DNA of 13,844 nt from the NCBI GenBank assembly GCA_027578815.1, contig JANBTH010000609.1:1-13844 (forward strand), written 5' to 3'. This stretch comes from Coemansia sp. RSA 1804 (taxonomy: Eukaryota > Kickxellomycota > Kickxellomycetes > Kickxellales > Kickxellaceae). Below the pieces are notes generated by a model. That model worked only from the letters and a program-made list of their open reading frames with translations, did no database searches and had not been told where the DNA came from. Numbering within the stretch: position 1 is the stretch's first letter; the number at the start of each line of letters is the position of its first letter. This document shows, in pieces, positions 1-7,475 of the stretch. The translations under genes were made by a program, and so were the position numbers.

Positions 1-807
1 ATGCCGCTTCTTTTTAGAATCAAACGGGGATATGCGAACAAGACGATGTACTCCTGTTTCGCCTTTGAGCCAGGTGTACACAAAACTCCCAGATATTTTA
101 AACGAAACGCTTCTAAACCCAGATATATTGCCGCAAGCCTTCGATATAAATAAAACTAGCTTTAGGAGATGCAATACAAACCAACAAAATAGGATATAGC
201 AAGGAAAGAGTTAGGATTCTCAGAAGATGCTAACGACAAGCCTATCGGGTTAACAAGCACAAGATGGGGGTTTTTTTGCAAATAGCATATTACAATACTC
301 ACATTTGAAATTCCTATGTAAAGCCCATCCTTGATACATGTTAGCAAGCATTTCAGCCCAGTGTTGACTGTCGACGCCGCCTGCTCCGGCTGTGATGGTT
401 AAAATTGCATCACTGTCTTCTTCGCTGTGCAGCTGCTGTTCTAGCATGTAATTGTCGACACTACGACAAAAGTCGTTGATATCTCCAGTAACATCAGCCA
501 TCAGACCATTTTCCCCTGACACGCTCGCCAACTCAACCATACCGTTGAGTTCTGCACCTTTGATACAAAGTTCTTCCAATGTTCTTTTGCTGTCGGCTTG
601 GGTGGAACTTTCCGATGGCATTCTAGACTTGATTGTTTCGAGCCTTGACGCAAGTTCTTGAACAGATGCGTTCCATTCTCCAGTTAATATTTTTCTCTGC
701 TTGCTGGATTTTAGGCGGCGTTGATTTGAGAAAAGGATGAGAACTTGAAATTGTCGAACTAATCGGTGTCCTCGTAAAAGCACTGGAATCCCGCTGCTGA
801 TAGCCAT
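1..807 (-). CDS. Mitochondrial class-I peptide chain release factor, RF2 type (partial, 3' end outside window)
   Basis: Recognises a stop codon on the ribosome and triggers release of the finished peptide, probably in mitochondria. Two exons are visible: 303-807 (start ATG 807-805) and 1-155, split by a 147-base intron (donor GTGAGT at 302, acceptor CTAG at 156). The join is in frame and gives 220 residues up to the window edge. Residues 1-47 are rich in Arg/Lys/Ser with no acidic residue before Glu44, like a mitochondrial presequence. The family core GAGGVDSQHWAEML is at 141-154, GFRSVSFKISG at 181-191, and KGETGVHRLVRISPFDS at 199-215. The tripeptide SPF (211-213) sits where bacterial RF2 carries its UAA/UGA-reading motif; RF1 and fungal MRF1 have a PxT type there. 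The spacing between FK and GFRSV equals that of bacterial RF2. The catalytic GGQ should lie beyond base 1. Family assignment is strong; organelle targeting is inferred. Confidence 0.9.
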
Positions 808-1214
808 AAATGAAAAAGTTTATATATGGCGCAGTTTTAAGAAATGTATTAAAGTGTATACATGTGAATACGAACAGCGAATATATAATATATTGATATT
901 TTAATGCCAGTGAACCTTTTTATTTTAAAACAGAGAATCAGCTTGTTTATAGAATGCAATGGTTAAAATACTGGATCAACTGTTTATTGGATTGATATTA
1001 GGGGAGGTTTGTTCATTCCATAACGGCATTTGTCGCAAAGTGGAAAACCAGGTACATTGGAACTATATTTTTTCTCTATTTGCAAGCAATAAGCATGTTG
1101 TTGTGGTGTTATAGATAAAAGCGAACGGTATACAGCAATGATATAAATATTCTATCGAGCGGTTTAACCATATAATGGCACAAAAAAGGAAAGCGGGCAA
1201 AAAAGGGGGATCTA
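808..1214. other. AT-rich intergenic spacer between transporter 3' end and release-factor start
   Basis: No gene seen. The spacer must hold the 3' UTR of the transporter gene to the right and the promoter of the release factor to the left, both on the minus strand. Minus-strand AATAAA hexamers occur at 988-983 and 924-919, roughly 230 and 290 bases past the transporter stop, and could be poly(A) signals. A TATA-like run (TATATAA) on the minus strand lies about 12-20 bases before the release-factor ATG, which is too close for a normal TATA box. A second AT run is near 880-895. These short sites are weak evidence by themselves in such AT-rich sequence. Confidence 0.5.
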
Positions 1215-2456
1215 TTAAAAAGGCAGCTTTACCACACGGTTGTAGACAAAAGTGCCATAGACAAGAACCACAAACCCAATGACCTGGATCCAGCTAAAGG
1301 ATTCCCAGCCTAATGCCAAGGAGCTCATCCATATAAACAATGTGCGGCACGTATCAATGGTAGCGCGCGATGTGGCGCTGAGATAACGGGTGACTGACAA
1401 GCCAAAGAAGTTGAACATGGCAATAGAAAGCATGATGTAGATGGAGGTCTGCCAAACCGAAGGATTATCAATGATCTGTCTAAAGCCCGTCGATGCATCA
1501 AAATACCCGCCTGGGTTGTAGCGCCCGATTGCTAGATGAAGCACGGGAATTGCAGCCATGACGGTTATTGCGCCATAGGATCCCTCGAGGCCAACAGCAC
1601 GCAATGGTGTCAGATGATAGCGACGAATAATCTTTTCCTCAACTACAAACTGTGTTGCTGTAAATATCTGAGCACCCAGCACAAGAGCCACACCCAGGAT
1701 CGCCTTCAGCACTTCAACATCAACCTCTTGCGAATCCTCGCCAAGCCCAGGATTCTGCCGCTTTGAATGCGAGTACGCCTGAACTGGAGGCGACACCACG
1801 TTGCTCAGTCCAACGATGGTAACACCAAGGACCACCAGTGCTAGCGAGACAATCTGAAAGCGTTCAAGGCGGTGGCCAAGAAAGAGTACAGAGAAGAGTC
1901 CAGAAAATATAACCACCGCACCACGCAGCATCTGGTAAACGGAGGCAGTGGTGAAGAAAAGACCGACGTTCATAAGCGTAGTTCCCATCAAGTCGCACAC
2001 CGCTGGAATCCACATCCACAATGTAGTCCACCCAGAGATAGGCTTGAGTTGCGCTTCTGCAGCAAGCGTGTCCGTTGGTGGCTCCTCTGCGCCTACAGAT
2101 GCAGCAACAGGTAGGGCGTCTGTTGTTGGTACATCTTCAGCAATCCGTGCGTTTGACGACTCGTTCTCATCAGTGGGCTCAGCAATGGGTATATATCCAT
2201 CTCTGCTACCATCGTCCCTGTGGCGACGAAGCAAAGAAACCAGGTAAAAGCACGCAAGACATAGCATCTCGCCATAAAACATATTGAGTGTCTGCCACAC
2301 GGGCTGTTCGAAATACTCGCGCTTTGATGCGTCAGGGTCCGAGCAGTTCCCCACACATTGCTTGTCCTGTAGCTTTGTCAGCAGCGTGTTGAGCGTGCCC
2401 GTTACAAGCATGCCGGCAGCAAGCATGCCGCCATAGTAGGCTGAATTAGCAGCCAT
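1215..2456 (-). CDS. SLC35F6: SLC35F6-like solute carrier (EamA/drug-metabolite transporter superfamily)
   Basis: Multi-pass membrane transporter of the nucleotide-sugar/drug-metabolite superfamily. Animal SLC35F6 is a lysosomal/endomembrane protein whose substrate is not settled. This is a single uninterrupted frame of 413 residues, slightly longer than the usual family length. About ten hydrophobic segments are visible, near 8-27, 58-76, 146-166, 172-193, 202-222, 250-270, 290-311, 337-355, 371-384 and 388-406. Family signatures seen: VTGTLNTLLTK (18-28), PAVCDLMGTTLMNVGL (151-166), the block YQMLRGAVVIFSGLFSVLFLG (174-194), VEEKIIRRYHLTPLRAVGLEG (272-292), FNFFGLSVTRYLSATSRATID (348-368) and ALGWESF (381-387). 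An acidic, low-complexity loop at 81-138 separates the second and third segments and is probably cytosolic or lumenal. The ATG at 2456-2454 is the first Met of the frame and immediately precedes the first membrane segment. Substrate and location are not shown by the sequence. Confidence 0.93.
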   Translation of the reverse strand: MAANSAYYGGMLAAGMLVTGTLNTLLTKLQDKQCVGNCSDPDASKREYFEQPVWQTLNMFYGEMLCLACFYLVSLLRRHRDDGSRDGYIPIAEPTDENESSNARIAEDVPTTDALPVAASVGAEEPPTDTLAAEAQLKPISGWTTLWMWIPAVCDLMGTTLMNVGLFFTTASVYQMLRGAVVIFSGLFSVLFLGHRLERFQIVSLALVVLGVTIVGLSNVVSPPVQAYSHSKRQNPGLGEDSQEVDVEVLKAILGVALVLGAQIFTATQFVVEEKIIRRYHLTPLRAVGLEGSYGAITVMAAIPVLHLAIGRYNPGGYFDASTGFRQIIDNPSVWQTSIYIMLSIAMFNFFGLSVTRYLSATSRATIDTCRTLFIWMSSLALGWESFSWIQVIGFVVLVYGTFVYNRVVKLPF

Positions 2457-3250
2457 CGAGTCAAATAAAGAAAATAGAGCTAAAAGTATAATAAGGTGCG
2501 TTCAATAAAGTCGATTCAGAGAATGCCGCTTGGTAGCTGGGCACTGAATAACAGATAGAAATACACAAGCAATAAATACAGCTAATAAATAAAGCAAGAT
2601 GGTTTACTAATAAGAATAATGAAAAAAATGGAATGTGGTAACCTTTGACGACCATTGGAAAGAGAGGAAAAGGAAAAAAAGAGGAGAAATTGTTGGTGGA
2701 GTAACCGGAAACACGACAGCTTTCGCAGAAAGGCGGCAACGGCGATTTCTCCCAGCGATGAATGCGCGAGAATGGAAACAATAGAAAATGAGACTGATGA
2801 GCAAAGACACAAAGAAAAAGCATTCAGCTGTTCACGTGGCACGTTTCACGTGACGGCCCGAAGACTGGAACGCCTTCCCGCGTTCAAAGACAAGAAAATA
2901 ATCATAATCATATGCACACACAGATCACCATAAAGTTCATATGCATGGAACTCGAGCGGAGATGAATGATCTCTCTCATACTTCGCTCTCAGCACAATAA
3001 GCTCATTTAAAAAATACACCATGGATCTTCCTTTGCTAGTAATGGCTAAATTATCACAGTCTGTGCAAAAAAAAGGTGGGTACAAAGAGAGAGTCAGGAC
3101 ATGGGTTCAGAACCCCAGAGCCTCCCGCACACGCAGATCACCCTCCATGTATCCTGCGCCAGTAACATCTCTTCTCTGCGCACAGGCTCACAATCGGCCT
3201 ATCTGCAGCGAGAGTGTTGTTACCGTGCGGGTCGTAGAACCCTCCTGCGT
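2457..3250. other. Intergenic region: velvet 3' flank and transporter promoter
   Basis: No convincing gene is present in 794 bases. The left part should be the promoter/5' leader of the SLC35F6-like gene. It contains a purine-rich + strand run at about 2655-2692, meaning a pyrimidine tract on the coding strand as is common ahead of fungal start codons, and a pair of CACGTG boxes listed separately. The right part, about 3000-3250, is the 3' flank of the velvet gene and is more GC-rich. A perfect inverted repeat GGGTTC-A-GAACCC lies at 3103-3115. No minus-strand AATAAA was noticed in the velvet 3' flank, so its poly(A) site is not placed. Confidence 0.5.
2833..2852. promoter_or_regulatory. Paired CACGTG E-boxes upstream of the SLC35F6-like gene
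   Basis: Two CACGTG hexamers occur 14 bases apart (2833-2838 and 2847-2852). The second extends to the 8-base palindrome TCACGTGA (2846-2853). They lie about 375-400 bases ahead of the transporter ATG. bHLH factors such as fungal Cbf1 bind (T)CACGTG(A), and the related animal TFEB/TFE3 motif controls lysosomal genes. The sites are directly visible; their function as transporter regulators is inferred. Confidence 0.45.
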
Positions 3251-4479
3251 CTACCGGAAATTGGATGTAGACGCCCCAGCTCCAGAGCCAACGTTAGCAT
3301 TTTCATCGTCGTAATTGTCCCCATCGTCATCCTGAACATCATCTGTGCGGTAGTTGTATGGTCGGCCTCGGCTGTTTTTCCGAATGGTGATCTTTATGCC
3401 CTGTATGGCAAACGCTTTGGACAGCTCGGTCGAGTCTGTCATTCCTGGGAATGTCTTTGCAGAGTACACCTCAAACACGTTGCTCCATGTCACCGACTCG
3501 ACAAACGCACGCGGATCGTCTTCCGATGGAATAACTGTGAACTGGAATTTGAGTCTAAACCGGCCCTCTGTCCGCACTGACAGATCGTGGAATATAAAGA
3601 AAATGTTGAGGCTGTCATGCTCGTCCTTGAGAAGATAGGCATTCGAGACTGTCGTTCCAACAAGATTGCGCACCTTGACTGGCTCGTTGAGCGCCATTAC
3701 AGATGGAGACGACTGATACATAGGCACCGATCCTGGAAGAGTGTTGGGGTTTATGACTATGCTTCGGTCGCTATCGTTGTGCGGCGCCCACAGCGTTGCT
3801 GACACAACAAACTTCCAGATATCGACGTCCTCGCTTCTCATAAAATCCCCGTTATCGTCTCGTACGCGTAGCCTAACCACGGGTGGCGGATCCAAAGGTC
3901 GGCGGTCCTTTTCGCCAAATCCACACATGCGCGCCCGTATTGGGTGCTGGGCCATCTCAAGCACATACTTTTCCAGCTGGCCCCGCTGCTTGCTAAGACA
4001 CAGTAAACGTCGCAGACAAACAAACGAAAGAAGGAAACCACAACATGCCAGACATTAGTAGTATTGTAATCCACCCCCGCCTTTTACCAGCGGCGGATGC
4101 CTTTTTTTCCACTCACAAACGGAGCCATCCCGGTGATAAGAATGAAACAGTACAGAATAGTGGCATTGGTTACTGTGGCGCCAGAGGCAGCTCAAGGGAA
4201 GAAGCCAATTCGGCTTCTACAATGGGAGTGCATAGTATATGGTTTCTACAATGTGTAGCAAGGACGACAATGCGGATACTAGAAGCAGAACAAGAGCAGC
4301 TACACCTGTCAACGGCCAAAAAGAAAGGAAGACGGTGTGACGGTGGCTAAGGCACAGATCACAACTTACTGTTGCACGTATGTCGGGGTTACAGGCAGGT
4401 TTGGAGGTAGCCCATCCATGTCATCCGCGGATGCTTGGTACTCAGATGGATCGCAGAATTCGTACTTTGGTCGAAGCAT
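3251..4479 (-). CDS. Velvet-domain transcriptional regulator (VelB/VosA/VelC-like)
   Basis: Velvet proteins are fungal nuclear regulators with an NF-kappaB-like DNA-binding fold. They form homo- and heterodimers, in some species with VeA and LaeA, and control sporulation, development and secondary metabolism. Two exons fit: 4370-4479 and 3251-3992, joined across a 377-base intron with donor GTAAGT and acceptor CTTAG. The join is in frame and makes 283 residues. The velvet domain runs from about residue 45 to 243: YVLEMAQHPIRARMCGFG (46-63), EKDRRPLDPPPVV (64-76), HDLSVRTEGRFRLKF (172-186), VYSAKTFPGMTDSTELSKAF (213-231) and IQGIKITIRK (233-242). An acidic tail of Asp/Asn/Glu (about 254-270) and a short Gly/Ser end follow. 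There is no large insertion within the domain, so the subclass cannot be fixed. The chosen ATG (4479-4477) has a weak context, and a second open frame overlaps it, so the true N-terminus may be longer. Confidence 0.9.
3993..4369 (-). other. Intron of the velvet gene
   Basis: Supported by a strong GTAAGT donor at 4369-4364, a CTTAG acceptor ending at 3993, and frame continuity: codon 37 is split 2+1 and the spliced reading gives the typical start of a velvet domain, YVLEMAQHP. Nothing else was recognised inside its 377 bases; short open frames on either strand look like chance. Confidence 0.8.
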
Positions 4480-4632
4480 CGAAGTGTTTATGATATGACT
4501 TTGAAAGCGAGGCGGCGAATGGGTGGATTGCGTCTTCGTCCAGCCCTCGATTGGGTATATCTACAGTATCTATATTTCCTCGGAGCGGTCGGCTGCCAGA
4601 AGGCCCAAATGTCGGTTTAGTAGTCCTGCCTT
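4442..4632 (-). other. Second open frame overlapping the velvet 5' exon (possible missing N-terminus)
   Basis: Upstream of and overlapping the chosen velvet start, another minus-strand frame stays open from 4672 down to the TGA at 4444-4442. It begins just after an acceptor-like CGCTTAG at 4633. Its residues include KPTFGPSGSRPLRG, DIPNRGLDEDAIHPF and SYHKHFDASTK, a disordered-looking but protein-like composition. The frame runs into stop a few codons after the three-base A run (T run 4466-4468 on +), where the adjacent frame carries the velvet N-terminus (KYEFCDPSEY). It has no ATG of its own, so it would need an upstream exon. Confidence 0.35.
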
Positions 4633-5169
4633 CTAAGCGGGTAATGGTAGAAAGAAATAAAGGCGTCCAAGTCTAGACATGAAGCGAGAAGCAGGGCCAG
4701 GCAGGTGCTACGGTAAAGGTTGAGGAGAATAGATAAAGCAAACAGTGAGCGGTTTATATAATGAATATGAAGAACTGCTGCTGCAGCTACTCATAGTATT
4801 CAACATTGAATATCGAGGATTCGGGTTGACTGTACAATGGAAAATTGATAGCTATGATAATAGATGGATGGGCCTTTTGTTATTGCTTGCTGCCTTGTTT
4901 GATTCGAAAAAAAGCCAATATTGGAACATAATACAAAAAGGCAGTTTTGGTTGCTTCCAAACAGTGAGAAAAAGTCCCAAGCCAAGCCAAGCCAGGCTAT
5001 ATGCTTTCTGCCGGACAAGTAGTCGCGAGAAATAATAAACAAACAAGGCACTGCTTAGTGCCAGCTATGACTTTAGCAGCAGTGCTGCTATTCTATTTAA
5101 AGAAAATGAAAACAGCGCTGGACGCAGGCAGATGTGGAGTGTGGCTTGCTCTCGGGGGACTGCACATTT

Positions 5170-5207
5170 GCTTGCTTGCTTAATTGTTTACTTGTTTGTT
5201 TGTTTGT
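5170..5207. repeat. Tetranucleotide microsatellites (GCTT)3 and (TTGT)4
   Basis: Three GCTT units (5170-5181) and four TTGT units (5192-5207) are separated by ten bases. This simple sequence lies in the non-coding region upstream of the velvet gene and no function is suggested. Confidence 0.85.
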
Positions 5208-5687
5208 CTGCCTACTACGGCTGTTTGTGTTAACAGCTCTCCTTGAGACTGGTTGCCGGTTATGTTGGAGCAAAGGCAGTTTAGTTGCATGCCTCCAAAA
5301 TGAAAAAAGAACATGTCATCCACAGCAAAACCAGATAAGAAAAATAAGGAGCAACACTGCTGACTTTTAATTTCTGACGGTTTTTGTATGTAGCTCTGTG
5401 ATTAAGTGTAAATGACTTTCCAAGTCGCTAGTGAGGGCAGAGTACAGACGAGGCAAAAAAGGGCGTGCAATTGACCATGGGCCAAGACAATTGAAACGGA
5501 CCAAAAAATAACACGGGGCTCCTAGGGAGCGCAAGTGTCGGAGGTACAATTACAGTGCCTCTCCCCCCCTTTGGGCGGCGAACACATTTGATAATGATAT
5601 CAGAAGGAAATCCCAAAGAAGGGGAGGAGGAGCAGCAGAGAAAAGTCTGGGATTGAATGTGAATCCATCTTGCTCTTGCGCAAAAAA

Positions 5688-5703
5688 GAAAGAAAGAAAG
5701 AAA
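5688..5703. repeat. (GAAA)4 microsatellite
   Basis: Four perfect GAAA units on the + strand (TTTC on the minus strand) flanked by A runs. It is part of the purine/pyrimidine-asymmetric stretch upstream of the velvet gene. Confidence 0.85.
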
Positions 5704-6183
5704 AACACCACAACAGGGAGCAGTAGCCCCCGTCAAGGGCAAGAGGAAAAGCGGGCTGTCTGTCGGTGGCCTTGGACAGCCAGACAAAAAGAGAGTCGAT
5801 AACAGTAGACAAGAGGAGGTTTCGGTAGAAAAAGAGAAGCAGCTTCTTACCTTTGGAGCTCGCGTAAGCAATGTGTAGCTGAAGGCAAGCGCGTAAGAAC
5901 GGTAGCCAGCAATGTGAAGAAATAGTAGGATCGTGGAGCCAGACGGGGAGTGACTGGCTCAGAAGCGTCTTGACAGACGAGAAAAGTAGAGAAAAGACAC
6001 AACAGAGAAGGCCAGAATATACAAAAAAGACAAGCCAACAAAAAGAAGGATGCTTGAGGGAATAATGAAAAAACAGAATATATGTAGAAGCAGAGAAGGA
6101 AAAAAAGGAACAAGCCCAGTGCGGTAGACGTTGAAATAAAGTAAGGAAAAAAAGAGAGACGAAGGAATGGCGACTGTACGGTG

Positions 6184-6332
6184 TCAGTCAGTGATGATGA
6201 GGGCAGCGACGATAATGTGCAGACAAAGTGGGAATGCCAAAGCTTTAAACTTTTCTGGGTTGCGGCTGTTTTGCAGTTCCGATGCTTGTTTGAGAGTGGA
6301 GAGTGATATGTTGGCGAGGATGAGCCCTTTGT
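6184..6332 (-). CDS. Candidate terminal exon of an unrecognised small membrane protein
   Basis: Low-confidence call. On the minus strand a frame ending at TGA (6186-6184) has coding-like codons (frequent CTC, ATC, GCC, AAC), unlike the T-rich sequence around it. A TAG that could serve as acceptor ends at 6333, matching the TAG acceptors of the other genes here. Reading from there gives 48 residues, beginning KGLILANISLSTLKQASEL and ending with a hydrophobic segment FPLCLHIIVAALIITD that could span a membrane. The ANxSxxxLK pattern followed by a hydrophobic segment loosely recalls ninjurin proteins, but the second ninjurin membrane segment is missing and the match is too short to name. The open frame continues upstream to 6474 without an ATG. 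No partner exon was found to the right. Chance is a real alternative. Confidence 0.2.
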
Positions 6333-7146
6333 CTACGCGCCTGTCCTGCGGCACTCGTCTGCGCGTTTGCAACAAAAAGAGGGGAAAGGAAAATAGAAAG
6401 AGGGAATGGAGAAAACCATCTCTGTTGTGCTGGTGATAACTTGCGTCTGTGCAATGAGCTCTATCCTCACGCAAAAGCTCTTTTTTTATATTGACATGAT
6501 CGAAACCCCAAGTGCTGCGTTCTCCCTCCTTCCCTTATTCCCATCTGTTGGATAGGCCAAGCAACCCCATCTAGCGTGTTTTCTTCGCGCTCTGACCCTT
6601 TCTCTGTCTCCCAAGGGCCTCCGTCCTTCCAGCCCCTCCAAAGCACAAAGATACTTTTTGTCTGGCCAAACAAGGGGTAAATAGGAAATAAGCAAGGGAC
6701 CTTCGTTTCTCTTCGCTTGTTCAGCCCAGGCGTTAAATGCAGAGGGGTGGTTTGTCACACTCCCGTGCGACGCTCCCGTCCAACCCACCCTCGGGTTTTT
6801 GTTGTAATTATCCTCTCTCTCTCTTGATTCCCATGTTTTGCCACCAGCTTCAGATGCTTATGCGCGTTTTTGAAGAAGAAACGAGTTGGCTGCTGTTAAG
6901 CGTGCAGCTCTTGTTTACTGTTTTTAAGATTCTGCGCTTTAAGACGTCAACAAGCGTAGCTGAAGATAAAAGAAGTTTGCAAGGATTATTATTCCGTGTC
7001 CATACGTTTTTTGACATGATGTATTGTTATTTTTGCAAAAACATTGAACCTTGAAACATTAGAATTGATGCTTGTCTATCGCATTTGCAGCATAAACGAT
7101 ATGCTGGGTTTTCGCTCCAACGATCAAAACTGCATCTAGTGCCATT

Positions 7147-7186
7147 CACGCAATAAAAGCACCGCAGGCTTTCCCCTTATTGCGTG
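7147..7186. repeat. Perfect 10-bp inverted repeat with 20-base loop
   Basis: CACGCAATAA (7147-7156) is exactly complementary to TTATTGCGTG (7177-7186). Inside the 20-base loop, AAGC (7157-7160) and GCTT (7168-7171) can pair as a second short stem. The stem could form in DNA or RNA from either strand. It lies in non-coding sequence about 850 bases past the synthetase stop. No terminal-repeat transposon was identified around it. Confidence 0.7.
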
Positions 7187-7310
7187 TTTGCCTGTGCATT
7201 TCAGGCACTTGCTTTTCTTCTGTCGTTGACGCGGTTGCATATCATCGTATATCACGAATCGCATGTCACATATCTCAAGAGCTCACTCATAGACTATGGG
7301 TGCTAGTGTT

Positions 7311-7322
7311 TTGCTGCAGCAA
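7311..7322. repeat. 12-bp perfect palindrome TTGCTGCAGCAA
   Basis: The sequence equals its own reverse complement over 12 bases. A shorter odd palindrome CATAG-A-CTATG lies just before it (7288-7298). Either could be a dimeric protein-binding site or chance. Confidence 0.6.
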
Positions 7323-7457
7323 GCCGTGCTATCAGCATATCAAGCCTCTTCCTACATTGCCGGCTTGCAAGCCCGTACGAATATAGAAAAAAGTAAAATA
7401 ATTACACGCAAGTAAGAGGGGGATGAGTAGTACAAAAGTATCCGCTACAATAGAGTG

Positions 7458-7475
7458 AACCTGCGCAAGCAGGTT
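7458..7475. repeat. Hairpin: 7-bp stem with GCAA tetraloop
   Basis: AACCTGC (7458-7464), loop GCAA (7465-7468) and GCAGGTT (7469-7475) form a perfect stem on the + strand with a GNRA-type loop. It is followed by T residues to 7477, superficially like a bacterial intrinsic terminator. In a fungal nuclear genome this is more likely a chance or 3' UTR hairpin. On the minus strand the loop would read TTGC. Confidence 0.6.

Larger units (their letters stand above)
4480..6183 (-). promoter_or_regulatory. Long upstream region of the velvet gene, pyrimidine-rich on the coding strand
   Basis: No confident gene is seen in about 1.7 kb. From roughly 5440 to 6180 the minus strand is rich in C/T runs, typical of fungal promoters and 5' leaders, and this produces spurious hydrophobic open frames. 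A donor-like sequence CAAAG|GTAAGA lies at 5855-5845 (minus). An acceptor-like pyrimidine tract ending CGCTTAG is at 4639-4633. Together they could delimit a 5' leader intron of about 1.2 kb, but no transcript evidence is available. A minus-strand ATG in strong context (5663-5661, AAGATGG) opens only a 22-codon frame and might be an upstream ORF. Simple repeats are listed separately. The region may belong to the velvet control region or to an unrecognised gene. Confidence 0.35.

Noticed and set aside
2846..3085. Minus-strand frame with a protein-like stretch (CDNLAITSKGRSMVYF) after a strong-looking TTTTTTTTTGCACAG acceptor
   Set aside because: No family is recognised, the acceptor is CAG unlike all confirmed introns here, codon use is AT-rich unlike neighbouring exons, and no partner exon was found. 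Could be revisited with RNA-seq.
3103..3115. GGGTTC-A-GAACCC considered as a tRNA T-arm or heat-shock element
   Set aside because: No acceptor, D or anticodon stem surrounds it, and the one-base spacer does not match the two-base spacing of heat-shock elements.
3101..3580. 159-codon + strand frame with a strongly hydrophobic middle, looking like a membrane protein
   Set aside because: It is antisense to the velvet 3' exon. The hydrophobic Ile/Val run is the reverse reading of the Asp codons in the acidic tail, so it is an artefact.
5428..6113. Long minus-strand frames with many Leu/Phe/Ser residues (5428-5871, 5847-6113)
   Set aside because: They arise from C/T-rich leader-type sequence with simple repeats; the composition explains the hydrophobic translation and no domain is visible.
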